Origin: Isoetes taiwanensis
Taxonomy: Eukaryota; Streptophyta; Lycopodiopsida; Isoetales; Isoetaceae
Assembly: GCA_021234155.1 (NCBI GenBank)
Contig: JAJEKV010000239.1
Location: 188,001-252,000 of the forward strand
Reading direction: 5' to 3'
DNA: 64,000 nucleotides
Below the pieces are notes generated by a model. The model was not told where the DNA came from and did no database searches. It worked only from the letters and a program-made list of their open reading frames with translations. How positions within the stretch are numbered: the stretch's first letter is position 1; every line of letters starts with the position of its first letter. Shown here one piece after another: positions 1 through 11,550 of the stretch. Made by a program: the position numbers and the translations under genes.

Positions 1-20
1 TGTAAAAAAAACTATAGTAA

Positions 21-40
21 ACGCCAGCGGGCGCTGGCGT
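21..40. repeat. GC-rich perfect palindrome (intron-type)
   Basis: The arms ACGCCAGCG and CGCTGGCGT are exact reverse complements around a GG spacer. It lies just upstream of the module A exon, at the place where the opposite-strand copy has a decayed version (about 62,315-62,340). Similar short GC palindromes recur near the ends of introns of modules A and C throughout the window. What is seen is the symmetry; any function is unknown. Confidence 0.75.
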
Positions 41-119
41 TTTGAATTTTGCATACGTAGAATCATTTTCTGGGGATAAGAATATCATTTTTGCTAATTA
101 GTTAATTTTTCTCGTTCTA

Positions 120-750
120 GTGCATTACACATGGTCATTTCTAGTTCAAATATACTTCCTCCGGGCGACCATCAACACGGACCCTATACAAGATACTACT
201 TAATTGTACCGGTTCAAAACATTCACGAGAGTTGGGAAGCCATATGACAGTCAGATCCCGGGGGCCATGGGAATGCTACCATCGCATGATCACCGGACAT
301 ATGCGGCTCCCTCATGCTCTTAGTAAGGCTCATGCCAACAAATAAATACGAGGCTTTGATTAGGAGTATCAAGGATCGATACAACACTCTGATTTGGAGA
401 CTCGACATTCGCAGGGACGAAGAGGATGATGTCATATCAGAGTGGTCCAGGTGGCACTTTACTCGGTATTGGGCCGATGAAGTGGGCCTATGCAACATTT
501 TGTAGAGATATGTAGAGCAAGCTATGTTAGTTCAGAAAGAACTCGTGCCTGGCGCATTTTCACAAAAGGAAAAATGTACATATATTTCTTTTGAATATAA
601 ATACAATCTCGCGCCTGGCGCAATTTTGCAGCTTAAACTTTTATGTCACGTTTATTTTATTATGTTTTTTATATGCAATGTCGAAAAACATTGAATCCTT
701 TGATGCCCTCCACCAAGATGACCAACCCCAAGAAACTACATATTCTCATT
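120..750 (+). pseudogene. Module A, copy 1: unknown protein, two exons, frame broken
   Basis: I do not recognise this family. The region is homologous to 61,290-62,240 on the other strand. An upstream exon (about 128-505) carries a shared segment around ALSKAHANK and LIRSIKDRYNTL, followed by an acidic stretch (DIRRDEEDD) and RYWADEVGLC. An intron with GCGCCTGGCGC palindromes (about 550 and 605) follows. A second exon (about 677-742) reads KNIESFDAL and then, after a frame change, TNPKKLHI. The frame is interrupted near 237-245 and again near 710, so it is probably a pseudogene or an error-bearing consensus. Similarity to the opposite arm stops at about 742. Module B ends in a related sequence (FFDVL...NPMKLHIN), so A and B may share a C-terminal domain. 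Confidence 0.4.
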
Positions 751-1228
751 TCGAGGGTCGGGATGTAATTTGCCCTAAACTTAGAGGGCAAACCGATCCC
801 GCCTTTTATACACCAAAAAATTTCTTTGAGCTATTTCGAAGCGTTGAGTTTCGAAGGCCCCGCAGATCTCCACCTCTTTGAGATGTGGAGATCGGAAGCT
901 TAAGCGGTTGTACAGACCAACAAAATTATGATTACCGCAACGCCACTAGCCTAGAAACTTCGACCATTCATGTTTGGCTTATTATCCGATCAAAATAGTG
1001 AACTTAAAAAACACCGTCTCTTTTCTTTGGAACAGAGTTTCAGAACCCTTAGTGCTTGCTATGGAGCTGCTCTACTACAATTTCCTTTTTATGCCCGGCA
1101 ACAAAGCATTGGGGTTAGGGTTTTGACCTCTTCTTCTTTTATCTACTGGGCCCCTCGTTTTAATGTTCGACGACACCCTATTTTTCTTTTCGGCTTCGCT
1201 CAGAAACCCGCTATATAAGTAGAAATCG

Positions 1229-1445
1229 TGAGTCCGGAATGAAGGTTTGATCATGGTCTGAGCAAGCAAGCCGGGAATACTACATGCTAATAGAGCTTTG
1301 AGTTGCTTAAGGCCGATTTCCACACATGGCTTTATTCTACGCATCGTAGTCCGGAATGAAGGTTTGATCATGGCTGGAGCAAGAAGCCCGTAATATTACA
1401 TGCGAGAATCCAGCTTTTGAATTGCTTAAGGCCGACCTACACATG
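1229..1445. repeat. Two-copy direct repeat, about 115 bp unit
   Basis: The segment beginning GTCCGGAATGAAGGTTTGAT occurs at about 1,231 and again at about 1,350. Both copies continue through AGCAAG...TTGCTTAAGGCCGA to ACATGGCTTTATTC. The two copies differ by small indels and substitutions. This is a local tandem duplication of a non-coding or promoter-proximal segment. Confidence 0.7.
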
Positions 1446-3604
1446 GCTTTATTCACGATTTTCTATCGAGTAGAAGCCCCGATAAAGATGATAAGTCCTT
1501 ATAAGGTTGATGCCAAAATGGGTGATGGTGAACTGGTGGTTGTAGCTAAGGCGCACCATCTTTGGAAGGTTGTCGATTCTTCTCGCCGCTTGAAGCACAT
1601 GCATTAGAAAGTTGTGCGTGATTCTCCTTTGTTCCAAAAAAGTGCCGATGATACTTTTTAGAATACTGGTGGGCATGTTGTGCCATTCAAATTACGAAGT
1701 TCATTCAATGAGAGAATGGAAGAAACAAACAAATTGAAATCGATGGTTCAAGCCGCATCTTGGAGCTTAAAACGGGCGGGATCGATCGTATTGTTTTGAG
1801 GTAGGAACTTTATTTGCTATGGATTGCCTCTTTATTCGGATAGCCACAAAAGACTTTAAGGCAATGGAATTTAAGTTCGATTCAGAGTGGCCCTTTTATG
1901 TAGGATTTGGTAAGTTGTAAAAAGTGTTTTGTATATAATTCGAACATTTTGGGTGCTTTTGTACCTATATTCTCGTTTCTTCCATCGCCTCCTCAGATCT
2001 CGCATGCGTGATATCCAAACCCTAACATTTTTCATCTTTGCATTCCAGGGATCAAGGCTTATGTGCAACACAAGGTTTCTCAGAGGGAGCCGTTTTCTCT
2101 TATTCTAGGTTGTTTCTTCCGCCATAGCTAGAAAGCTCTATGAAAAACGAAAGCTAGAAAGCTCGGGGATCAGCTTGCTCTCCAAAACTTATTGCACGTA
2201 AGAATCATTTTAAAAGCTATGAAGTTTGATCCGATCCATTGTTCCCTACATTTCTTTTTTTGGCACACCGGAGAAACCCTTTCCACCGGATTGAAGCAAG
2301 CGGAATCGCTGTTTTAGATTTTGGTGTTCAAACCGGCCGCAAGGCTCCAACCGCATAGTGGCATCAGGTATCCAAAATTTGTACGGAAAAGCCCAAATCT
2401 TGGTCATAATCCCGCCGCTTTGGACCATTTTCCCGTGAGGTAGCCAAAAGGTAAGGGGAGTGGTCCATGAATGGTGAACTTAAGGGTAGAATCGATATAA
2501 CTTGATGTGGAAGTGCCCAAACAACCGGTAATGACCAGAAATTATGCTCCAGATCCTAATACATTGATGTGGACCCGCTTAAACACCGAGGTAAGAAAGT
2601 ATATTTATGATTAGCATTCACAACACAAGTGTCATAAGTGGAGCTCTATCTCCTCATTGACTTTTGATCTTTGCTTTGCAGTGTTGAATCGAACCGGCCG
2701 GGTGGTTAATTGCATGTTCTAGGTTCATAACTCTAAAGTCCCTTTTGTCAGGAGACAACAGACATGCCTTTAGAGTATTTTTTCCGACCGCATCACTATA
2801 AGTGTTACTATACGTAGTTGCCCTGCAACACTCCAGGCATCCTTTATGTGAATGCCATTATCAATATGTACCGCAATGGTAAATCCATATCCGATATTTC
2901 ACAATGATTAAGCGCGGTGTTTATACCGACTACAATGATGTCCGGCTATGTTAAATCAAGACGCCGATGGAACATGAGCCACCAATATCCGGGTAATGGT
3001 TGCATGCTTAAGTATGCATTATTATACATCTTGTGCACTACAACAATTGTCTCCGTAGTATCGTGCTTTTGGTTGATCAATTAGGAAAAATTCTTATCCG
3101 ATGGTGATATTGATTGTCGTGGTTTTAATGTTGAAATGTCTTGCATGTTTTAGCATGTTCTCACTTAGAAATTTTTCCCATTTGATTTGTCATCACCATC
3201 ACATGCGTAACTATTTGTTAATTATATTTCCACCGGCCTGTGTATTTTAGATGGAGCAATTAAAACAATTTAGACAATGGGGAAGCACCACGCCAACACA
3301 TCCTCGAAACTTTGAGACACACAATAGGTAAGTAACCGATGGTCCTCTTTTTGTTGTTCAAATGTGCAAGATCTTCTCTCTCTAATTTTATGTATCTTCT
3401 TCTTGATAAGGTATTGCAAATGCTATTGGATTAGCAAAATGCAGAGGGACACCCGCAAAGACATTATAACAAGCTCGATGCAACATGCGCAACGATCGAT
3501 GATCATTGCACGTAAAACCATTGTTGCCCGGGTCAGATGCACTATATAATCGATATTCAGTTAACATTTTTATTTATCTTGAAATAGCTCAAAGTATCTA
3601 TCTC

Positions 3605-3690
3605 CCTTGGTGACTAGAAAGGAAACACATACTTACTGAAAGGAAACACATACTTACTAGAAAGGAAACACATACTTACATACTTACTCC
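3605..3690. repeat. Short tandem repeat (AAAGGAAACACATACTTACT)
   Basis: Three units of about 20-23 bp based on GAAAGGAAACACATACTTAC lie in a row. They sit in accessory, apparently intronic sequence. Confidence 0.7.
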
Positions 3691-3719
3691 ACATATGCTG
3701 TCTCATTTAACCTGACTTC

Positions 3720-4260
3720 TCCTTCCTTCATCCTCCTCGCTAAGCATAACCTTGAATGTGCTTGGTCACCTTCATTAAAGGTTTCCAAAACGAGTAACAA
3801 TAGGCCAATGTATCTGCATTGGAATATCATTTGACTTCATTTCTTCAAATACTGACTTGGCTTGATCATGTGATCTTGAAGACGGGCATGATTATCTAAA
3901 AATGATCACAAATTATATGCACTAAATGACCATATTACCTGCGATCTTGCATGCATGGATTAAGGAGGTGTAAGTAAGAACATTTGGCTGGCTTCCACAC
4001 TTCTTCATCTGGACCGGGACACCTTGAGCTTCATTGTACATCCCATGTTCTAGATAAAAAAAAGCATTGTCAGTACATGATATATAGGGCGGAGATATAT
4101 TTCAGAGTTCTAAATGCTTCGTTTATGTGTCAATCATGGCAAATTTTGCAACCGAGACATGCATCTTCATTCCCATGCTTGGCATCACCTTAAATGTGTT
4201 TTGTGCATTCTCCATTCGTAACATTTTGGCTCAGTTCTCCAAGCTGGTAGCTGGTTCTTA
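3720..4260 (-). pseudogene. Probable pentatricopeptide-repeat (PPR) gene fragment
   Basis: Read on the minus strand, about 4,050-3,985 gives GMYNEAQGVPVQMKKCGSQP and about 3,870-3,790 gives FEEMKSNDIPMQIHW. Both resemble the second helix and loop of PPR units (a GM..EA...xxMKKCGxxPN pattern, and FEEMKSNxIP). PPR proteins are organellar RNA-binding proteins in plants. The two pieces are separated by non-coding sequence and in-frame stops, so this is a broken, probably captured, gene fragment. It lies upstream of the Helitron 3' end at 5,157, which fits Helitron gene capture, but the 5' boundary of that element is unknown. A chance resemblance cannot be excluded. Confidence 0.4.
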
Positions 4261-5101
4261 AAAAATAAAAGAACATTTGTACATTGAAAAAAATATTATT
4301 TCATAAGGAAAGTTCTCTTCTGTCTTTTCAAAACGTTTTTTAGCTTCTTGATGTAAATAACCCATTTGATCATACTTATCATTGAACTAAAGAAAAACAT
4401 TGTCCAAAATAATCTAAAATTCCTCAATTAAACAATATGCAATAGAATTTGCTAGATAGCTCAAAGAGCAACACATTTAAGAATAGAAATGTTGGTTCTA
4501 ACAAAATGTCAATAATGGTTATTATAAAAAGAGCCTAAAGCGGAATAATTTTTAGAAATCCTGGTTCTAGATTCTAGCATATGCATATAAATGTTGCTTC
4601 TAGATTTCAACATATGCCATGTCCTTTTCCTCTAACTACAACTACAAGGATCGTATGAAAGACGGGTGTAATTACATGCATAAAGGCCTTTTTTTAAAGA
4701 ACTTTCCCTCTAAGGCCATTGTCTTTTTAACCTTTTCACCTACATTATTTTTTTTAGCCCTTTCGAGCCCTTACTTTTGTCACTTTTATATATACAACCT
4801 CCAAGCCTTGCATTCAGAGATCGCCAAGCTGTGTCTTAGGCCAAAACGATGGAAGACGACAACGAAAACAACTTAGGTATTGAAGACATACGAACTTAGG
4901 TACTCTAGAATAAGACATATTTGCTTTTGCATCCAAAAATATATATCAACTAACATCATGCTTTTGTTTTATCAAGACCTACAAAAAGTTATACAGCGAT
5001 GTGCTCTAACACATTGCTCAGTTGGAGAATGCATAAATTATACTTCATTAACGCCGAACGAATGAATCCTACAAACATATTCTTGGCACACTTTTCTCAT
5101 T

Positions 5102-5157
5102 GCAAATCAACACATTTACAGACTTCCAACTTCCAAAGAACTGGGTACCATTACTAG
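5102..5157 (+). mobile_element. Helitron 3' terminus (element E)
   Basis: The sequence CACATTTACAG...CCAAAGAACTGGGTACCATTACTAG matches the 3' end of Helitron H4 (ending at 18,635): a degenerate hairpin followed by CCATTACTAG, then host T. Downstream, module B resumes at the same point as its homologue near 50,900. The 5' TC end of this element was not located. Confidence 0.6.
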
Positions 5158-5159
5158 TA

Positions 5160-5650
5160 TTCTCATTAATGTGTAGTTTCATGGGGTTGATATGATCGGC
5201 TAAAGAACATCAAAGAATTCAAAATTCACAACATCACGCAGATATTATGATATATTTTTTTTTTTTAAATATCGTAGAATATACATACCTTTTTCAGACG
5301 TTCTTTTTGGCCATATGCTACAAATGTGCCCACGCTTTCACCAACTCTATCGCCACGGGTGTCTTCGTGGAATGCCTCATCTTCATAATTGCAGCTTTAT
5401 AATGGAAATCTTACGTAAAACTGTTTCCAAGAGGAACACCATGACACATAGAACTTGATTCAGATCTTCAATTTTACATAGCCTACCTACTCGGGGCCTT
5501 CAAGTTTGTCGTTAAAAGATAGCATTCTTCTCCGACACTTATAAAGAACTAGAATGCATTGGGAAAAATAGAGGACTAAAAAATAGAGAACAAGAATGCA
5601 TTGGAAAAAAATAGAGAATGCATTCGAATGGAATCACACTCACCATAGTT
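5160..5650 (-). pseudogene. Module B, copy 1: unknown protein, multi-exon
   Basis: Homologous to 50,384-50,910 (+). On the minus strand a short first exon ends with ATG|GTGAGTGTG (about 5,640). The main exon includes NYEDEAFHEDTRGDR followed by GESVGTFVAYGQKERLKK and ends at a GTATGTATATT donor (about 5,285). After a short AT-rich intron comes VNFEFFDVL and NPMKLHIN (about 5,225-5,165). The C-terminal part resembles the end of module A exon 2. The family is not recognised. It is convergent with module A and divergent from gene C, with which it shares an upstream region. The frame is broken by small indels relative to copy 3. Confidence 0.4.
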
Positions 5651-6790
5651 TAGCGTATATCGATTGATCTTGGGATTGAAGGCGGCTCGATCGATCTTGT
5701 AGACGGATCTTGGCCTCGATAGTCAATTGATCTTGGGCGCCCGATAGTAGGAATGGTCGATTGAGGGCTCACGATAGTAGGTGGCCGATTAGGTGGTAGT
5801 AGATTGCCACATATGCGTTTCTTGAAAATAATAATTAATTGTTATCTTGAAATTGCACTCAAAAAAAAAAACACAATTTAAATTTGTAAATGAGCCGGAC
5901 GGGCGGTTAATTAAGGCGGTATAAATTGAAAAGGACGCTAATTTGAATTTACGGATTGTAAATCGGCGGCCTAGATTATGAACGATACATATAAGTTTAA
6001 ACCAAAACCCCAGCCTCATATTATCCGCGACTTGCGATTATATGGCGCCTAGAGGATCTCGGGTACCGGCCGAGGTGCAGTGGAGGTGGGCGATAGGCCA
6101 AAGCACAAATCCAAAGCCCGGAGTTTGTCGAACAAGCGGAAAGCACAAATCCAGCCAAAAGCCTGTGCATGAATCGTTGTTTTTTTTCCTCGTGAATTGA
6201 TTGTGGTCCCTCTTTTGTTAGGTTTTTAGGATTTTTTCGTAATAATAGAGTTATTATCCGATAAGAAGCATATGTCCCTCTAATATTTGAGTTCATATGT
6301 CCCAAAAAAATGTATGCAAATAAATGCTTAATGTGTGCATGTTTTTTCTTTTAATGTTGTATGTTTGTTTTCAAGCTTGTATACTTAGTGAACAAAGATT
6401 CTGTAGCTAGTTGTGTTTTTATAGTTAGTTGTGTCCTCCGATGAAGATTCAACTCTTTAAGTTGTGGTGTTTAAGATTCGACTTTTTAAGTTGTATTTTT
6501 ATAGTTAGTTGTGTCCCGAGCATTTTGATTCTGGACAAAACGCTCCTCGGCGTAGATTTAATTAGTCATTACATTAGTTTCTTTATCTTTAAGGTCACTT
6601 CTAAAGCGCCGCCAAGCACGATTTGTTGTATTTGACGGGACGACAACGCACCGGGCGCCGCCCCAATTAAGTAAATGAACTTGCTCAGATTCATTTTCAA
6701 ATTGCGCCAAGCGCTGCTTTTGTTGCATATGTTTTCGACTTAGCATATATTTTAGTATTAAAAGATTAACCCATGTGCTGTAATTTCACA
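5651..6790. promoter_or_regulatory. Shared upstream region between divergent modules B and C
   Basis: This interval is conserved as an inverted copy at about 44,000-45,024 plus 50,384-50,440, where the copia element has inserted. It holds a TATTATCCG/CTTGCGG stretch at about 6,020, GC-palindromes GCGCC...GGCGC at about 6,650 and 6,705, and a duplicated ATAGTTAGTTGTGTCC (about 6,421 and 6,500). No open frame is supported. Its position suggests it holds both promoters and a gene C 5' leader intron ending at TTTCACAG (6,790). That role is inference. Confidence 0.35.
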
Positions 6791-9700
6791 GATCACAAAA
6801 GGCAATCAAAAAGGAGGACCAAGCAAGGCGAGACCTCTTCAGCCCAAAAAAGCAAAGGACGGATGAAGATGTTACCATTATTGCAGACGCAGCGATGTAT
6901 TGACGTTAGAAGATACATCCGAATAATAAAGGCCGTAGAACCTCCATGTCCGTAAGAAGATCTTGTAGAGGGGCCGAATGGTATGTGGAGATCTTCAAAA
7001 CCGGTGGGAAGACAGACCTCATTTTTATGTATAGGGCAAGAGAGATCGATCAAATGAAGAAGCGGGGGAATTCTTATCATCACATGGCTGTGACGATTCT
7101 TTCTCGTTGATTACTGCTAGTTGAAGTGGGCCAAAAAATAAGAAGAGCCTAAAGAAGATCAATCGCGATGCTAGCTCTTTTAAAGAGACTGCGATTAAGA
7201 TCGCATCGGACATGGCCGATAACCTCTTTAAATTTGGCTGGAAAGTTGGCGAGCCATTGACTCCTAAACGAATATGCGAGGGGCTTACGGTTGTTCGATG
7301 AGCCATTAGCACGAGAGGCCCTGGGGGCGGTCTACTTACAGCAAAGTGAAGGAGAAGGAAGAAGCTAGCTCTAAAAAAAGTGGAAACTTCAGAGTGGCAA
7401 AGGCCTTACAAGTGACGATGACAAGGCCAGGCGGTTGGAGGCAATGAGCAAGCCCCGAAGAAAATATGCCGGCAAAGTATCCAGCGGGCGAACTTCACCC
7501 ATCCGTCCCGTGGATAGGAGCTTTTAGTGTCCACTAAAGCTATTTATATCAGCGAAGGTATGACAAGCAACACTCCTTGGAGATAGTGAGCAAAGATGAT
7601 CAAAAATCCAGTAAGGTGCCAATACCGCCGTAGATGTAGTGTCGATGCGATACCGGAACAAAGAAGGTAATCATTTGGAGCAAGCTGGAGGACTTCATCG
7701 AGAACCCAGACATACATTTTATGATAATAGATGGCCAAGATTCAATAGAGGCCCGAAGGTTCTCATCAAGAAGGCACATCATTGGGAATCAATAGTTCTA
7801 TAAGTCGTATTCGTCAAACCGCCGGTTCTGTCGCAGCCTCAACAACACTTTTCCAGAACTAGCCAGAAATAAGCGCATTCTCCGAAATGACATGGAAAAA
7901 CTTTCTTATACAAAAAGGTAATTCTCTTCCCTCATTTTTTCTTTTTCAGATGGCAAATCGCGCCACGCTACGATATTTCATAATAGAAGGCCATCGCCCG
8001 GTGACGCCGATTTGCCTTCTCTAAATAGCGGTTCCCGAAGCGTAGACGTTTATCGTCAAATAAGCAATCGGCGCTGGCATTCATATTAGAATACATCGCG
8101 CCCTGCCAGCTGATTTGCCTAGTTTGAGGAGACATGGTTGTCCTTGAAGATAGCCGCTTTCTCCTCAAAGTAGGCAACACGATTTGCCTAGTCTCGAGGA
8201 GACATGGTCGCCCTGAAGATAGCCGTTTCTCCTCAAAGGCAAATCAGCGCTCGACGCCGCTTTAGCATTGTAATATGAAATCGCCAGCGCGACGGTTTAT
8301 TTGACGAGAAACGGCGTCTACCATTCCAGAACCCTTTGCTATTAGGGAGAAGGCAAATCGCTTCTAATATGAAATCGCCAAGATGGCGATTTTTAAACTA
8401 GAAGGATTGTTTGAATTCACGCATTATGAAGCTAACGGTTATTCCTTGCAGTCCCTATATAGAGCAACTTCGGCATGCTCGAACCGCTGGATTGAATATG
8501 GGAAGCCAATGCCGACCAGACGTGGCCAATCCAAAAGCCGGTCGAATTCAAGTTGCCGGAAAGGACACTTAGTCGACTATAATACAGACACCCACCAAGA
8601 GCACCAGATCAAAGAAAAAAAAAAAGGGATGAAAAGGGTGATGCCAAGAACCAATCAGTACTCCAAGGATGCCCGCAAGATAGTTTTTGCTTCAGATCCG
8701 GTATGGGGAGAAATGGAATGAATTGGGATGCCTACGTGGAGAAGAAGTTGCCGATTCACAAGGAAGATTTCCTCCGCTGACACATCAATTTTTGATATCC
8801 ATATAATGTAGATGAGGAAGGCCCGTGGATTGGACGATCAAGAACTGATCTCGCCCGGATAGGTTAACGAAAGGAAATCCTTTACAAGAAAACCTCAAAG
8901 AACAAAGGCTATGGAATCCTTTGAAGATGCATGCGACGAGCTGAAAAATATTAGAGTGCTCAAGAAGGCTGTTGGTGAGGAATTACAAAGGCTTACAGGA
9001 GACTGGTCGTTGTTTGAGTTAGGACTCATGCAAAATATAACGCCTCTCCAACGGCGACCTAAAGAAGTATGTAGTTTGGTCCAAAGATTTTGTCAAGCGG
9101 CCAGGTTGAAGAACGTTGCAAACTTTAAAGGGATGCACACTAAAGTTGCATCCCAACTTGAAACGAAAAAGTCGTTGGTGAAGGGACCTTGAGACGGAAT
9201 CCACATTTTTATCAAGTGTCCTTTGGTTTCAAGTGTGCCTTGCGGTAGGGTGCGTGTGCCCATGATATCACACTCTTCGTGCTTGATAGCCGAGGCACCG
9301 GATGGTCACTTGATGACTATAATACGTTCTTCAATATATGCGGTGGTTTCAACGACGGAGATGAATTACACTATTGTCACTATATGTCCCTCCGACATGT
9401 CCTATGCACCGCTTCTAATCAACAGAAATGACTTAGAATGCATGAAAGTCATACGACAAAGCGATCCTCATAGATGAAAACAAGGACAAGTGACTTCAAA
9501 GACAAAGAAGTAAAATTCTCATGTGCTTATTATTATGATAGCCATGATGGATGATAAGGAATATGAAAGGCTTAAGGAAAACCAGATGGAGACAAACTAG
9601 CATGGCGGTGCTATCGGGTTAGATGAACGCGATCTCGCGAAACGCCTTCTATCCGGAGCAAGAAGACAAGGGAAGGGGTGTCAAGGTCGTGGGAAGAGTT

Positions 9701-10940
9701 AGAGGAAGAAGAGGAAGAAGAGGAAGAAAATGAGGACGACCTGGGTTCTTGTGGGTCACATTAAGTATGAGACAGCTATTGGTTGGCCACAACATCATGG
9801 ATGAAACCAAGAGCAGCCGATCACCAAGTACCTATCGACATGCACATGAACATCCTTGACCCCAAAAATATAGAATAGGATGAAGATAACAAGGATGATG
9901 ATAATAACAATAATGATGATGACGCAGACCCAAACCGAAAACACTAGCCGTGTTAGCGAAAAAGAGTAATGAACTATCAAGCATAGTTCACACCGCATGC
10001 ATCTCAATCGATGTGGTTGGTGCTTCTATCAGGCCGAGACAACCTCGCAATAAGGATGCAACGAAGAAGACACCACGGGAATGAAAAAGAAGAAAGGTAT
10101 CAGAATAATGTTCCTTTTTTTTGATATCCATGCATTTTACAAACTACAAATATAGAAATCGCTACCGCGCGCGACGAGTTACCTAGAGATCATATTTTTA
10201 AATTATGTTGACATGCATCATTAATGAAATCGCTACCTGGCGTTGTTTTCCATTTCTTTTCATCTCATACGTTATTGTTCGCCTTTACAAAAATGATACG
10301 GCTTCCCCAAAAAGTAATCGGTCTTTGATTTGAATGGTGTGTTATGTAGAACGTTACCTAAAGCAACGCTTGAAAAGTCATGGTATCCGCAACAACCATT
10401 TGAGACACGCGCCAAATATGTTTACCCGCCCTTTATCCGAAGGAGATGTTGGACCAGGCCTTCGCCTATTTCACAGTAATTTGGTCATCTATGGAGCATA
10501 GAAATATACAGGATGTTTTGAAAGTAGTACCCGAGCTTAGTGAGCTAAGTAGAGATTGGGCCCATCTGGGGATCAAAGCAAATGTGCTTCATTCACAAAC
10601 CCTAAAGAACCCTGAGTAAAAAAAGATATTTGTGAAATGCTTGCGCAACATGATGGATGCCCTATGTGTTGAGGATAAGGAAGGCATGATCATGGTGGAT
10701 GATGACACTCTAAAGTGTTGCTTCAATCACCATATCATTGAATCCGCCATCCTATCATCCTCAAGATTTTGACAAAGATGACTTCTCGCTCGCTTTGTTA
10801 GTGTCTTCGCGGAAATAGCCGGGGAAAACGGTCGAAGAGATACAAACACTATACCCGCAACTTGACTTGGACAGGGAAATTGATGTGGACCTTGAGAAAA
10901 TCGTTCTAGAAAGGGAACTTTTTGATATATATGTATACAG
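6791..10940 (+). pseudogene. Gene C, copy 1: ParB/sulfiredoxin-like domain protein, degraded
   Basis: First supported exon starts after TTTCACAG (6,790) and ends before GTAATTCTC (about 7,917). It includes KETAIKIASDMADNLFKFGW and then STKAIYIS, a decayed SKLEDFIENPD region and MIIDGQDSIEA (7,721-7,753). Copy 3 has DGQHS at the same place, so the conserved His of the DGQH motif is Asp here. Exon 2 begins after CCTTGCAG (about 8,450) and carries FEDACDELKNIRVLKKA (about 8,920) and SYAPLLINRNDLECMKVI (about 9,400). A later part has an E-rich tract (about 9,700), MDETRSS-like sequence, and a D/N-rich tract (about 9,890). The last exon (about 10,440-10,940) ends in DLEKIVLERELFDIY. Multiple frameshifts against copy 3 make it a likely pseudogene. 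The family's role is not known to me; ParB-like folds bind or cleave nucleic acids or act as CTP/ATP-dependent enzymes. Confidence 0.5.
7918..8450. repeat. Gene C intron rich in short palindromes and direct repeats
   Basis: Between donor GTAATTCTC and acceptor CCTTGCAG the intron holds several AAATCGC/GCGATTT palindromes, the cleanest being AAATCGCCA-AGA-TGGCGATTT (8,372-8,392). A block GATTTGCCTAGT...GAGGAGACATGG is repeated at about 8,109 and 8,178. The homologous intron in copy 3 (about 42,410-42,870) shows the same kind of palindromes, including AAATCGCACCTAGCGC. Confidence 0.6.
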
Positions 10941-11411
10941 GAAATACACTTTCCAAAAAGTTTTGAATATGAAATATACTTTTACACCAACCCTCATTCG
11001 AATATATATTGTGTTCTTATATAAGCATTATTGGTTCCAGGTACATATTGTTTTTTTATATTATGTGTATGGTTTGCTATACTTGCAATAATTTGTATGT
11101 ATATACCGTCAATAATTTAGGGTGTGTATAATGGCACATTCTATTACCCGCAAGATGAACCATGCGGACCTCTCGAAAGGTGCCGCGAGCTAGAAATAGA
11201 ACTTCAGGATCGGGCTTGATGTTGCTATGAAAACCATCATTCCATTAAATTGGGATTATGTCTATTCCAAAATCGCGTTGTATAAGCCTTTTATTGACCA
11301 CTATATTGAATTATCACACTTTTGCACCGGGTGGTTCATTTTCGGCTAGGAAGATGCATTTTATGTTGAAATGCAAAGGCATTCAAATATTCGGATGCAA
11401 ATGACCCATCT
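10941..11411. other. Gene C 3' flank, then unmatched sequence
   Basis: The flank to about 11,226 matches the 3' flanks of the other gene C copies (GGCACATTCTATTAC, AGCTAGAAATAGAACTTCA). After 11,226 similarity to the other copies ends and no gene is seen up to the Helitron 5' end at 11,412. Confidence 0.55.
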
Positions 11412-11550
11412 TCTTATATTATAATGTTATACCGTAATAGTAATGGTTTCAAATTCCGGGCAAATATTGGGAACATTTGTGGATGGAAACCTATTCATTT
11501 TCGTGACTCATTTTTATACATCTAATATAATAGAAACCAAGTCCATCATT
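11412..11550 (+). mobile_element. Helitron 5' terminus, element truncated
   Basis: TCTTATATTATAATGTTATA at 11,412 matches the 5' ends at 16,630 and 23,015. The body that follows is not purine-rich and runs into the inverted Helitron H1 after about 140 bp. Either H1 inserted into it or it is a fragment. Its own 3' end is not identified. Confidence 0.5.

Larger units (their letters stand above)
743..3719. other. Accessory region, no recognisable complete gene
   Basis: This stretch is absent from the equivalent place in the opposite arm. It contains a TATA-like CTATATAAG at about 1,211, a duplicated segment (1,229-1,445), and several short stretches with plausible exon borders. One example is an exon after an AG at about 3,250 that reads MEQLKQFRQWGSTTP and ends before GTAAGTAACC (about 3,328). 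No reading frame over 100 codons is supported and no family was recognised. It may be cargo of the Helitron whose 3' end lies at 5,157, but no convincing 5' terminus was found. Confidence 0.3.

Noticed and set aside
1108-1122. Telomere-like GGGTTAGGGTTTT, and AAACCCTAA in Helitron leaders
   Set aside because: Single telo-box words only; no tandem TTTAGGG array.
8383-8721. 112-codon frame beginning at the intron palindrome
   Set aside because: Its ATG lies in the gene C intron and its first part spans the intron/exon border. Only the region after about 8,450 overlaps exon 2, in a frame not preserved in copy 3.
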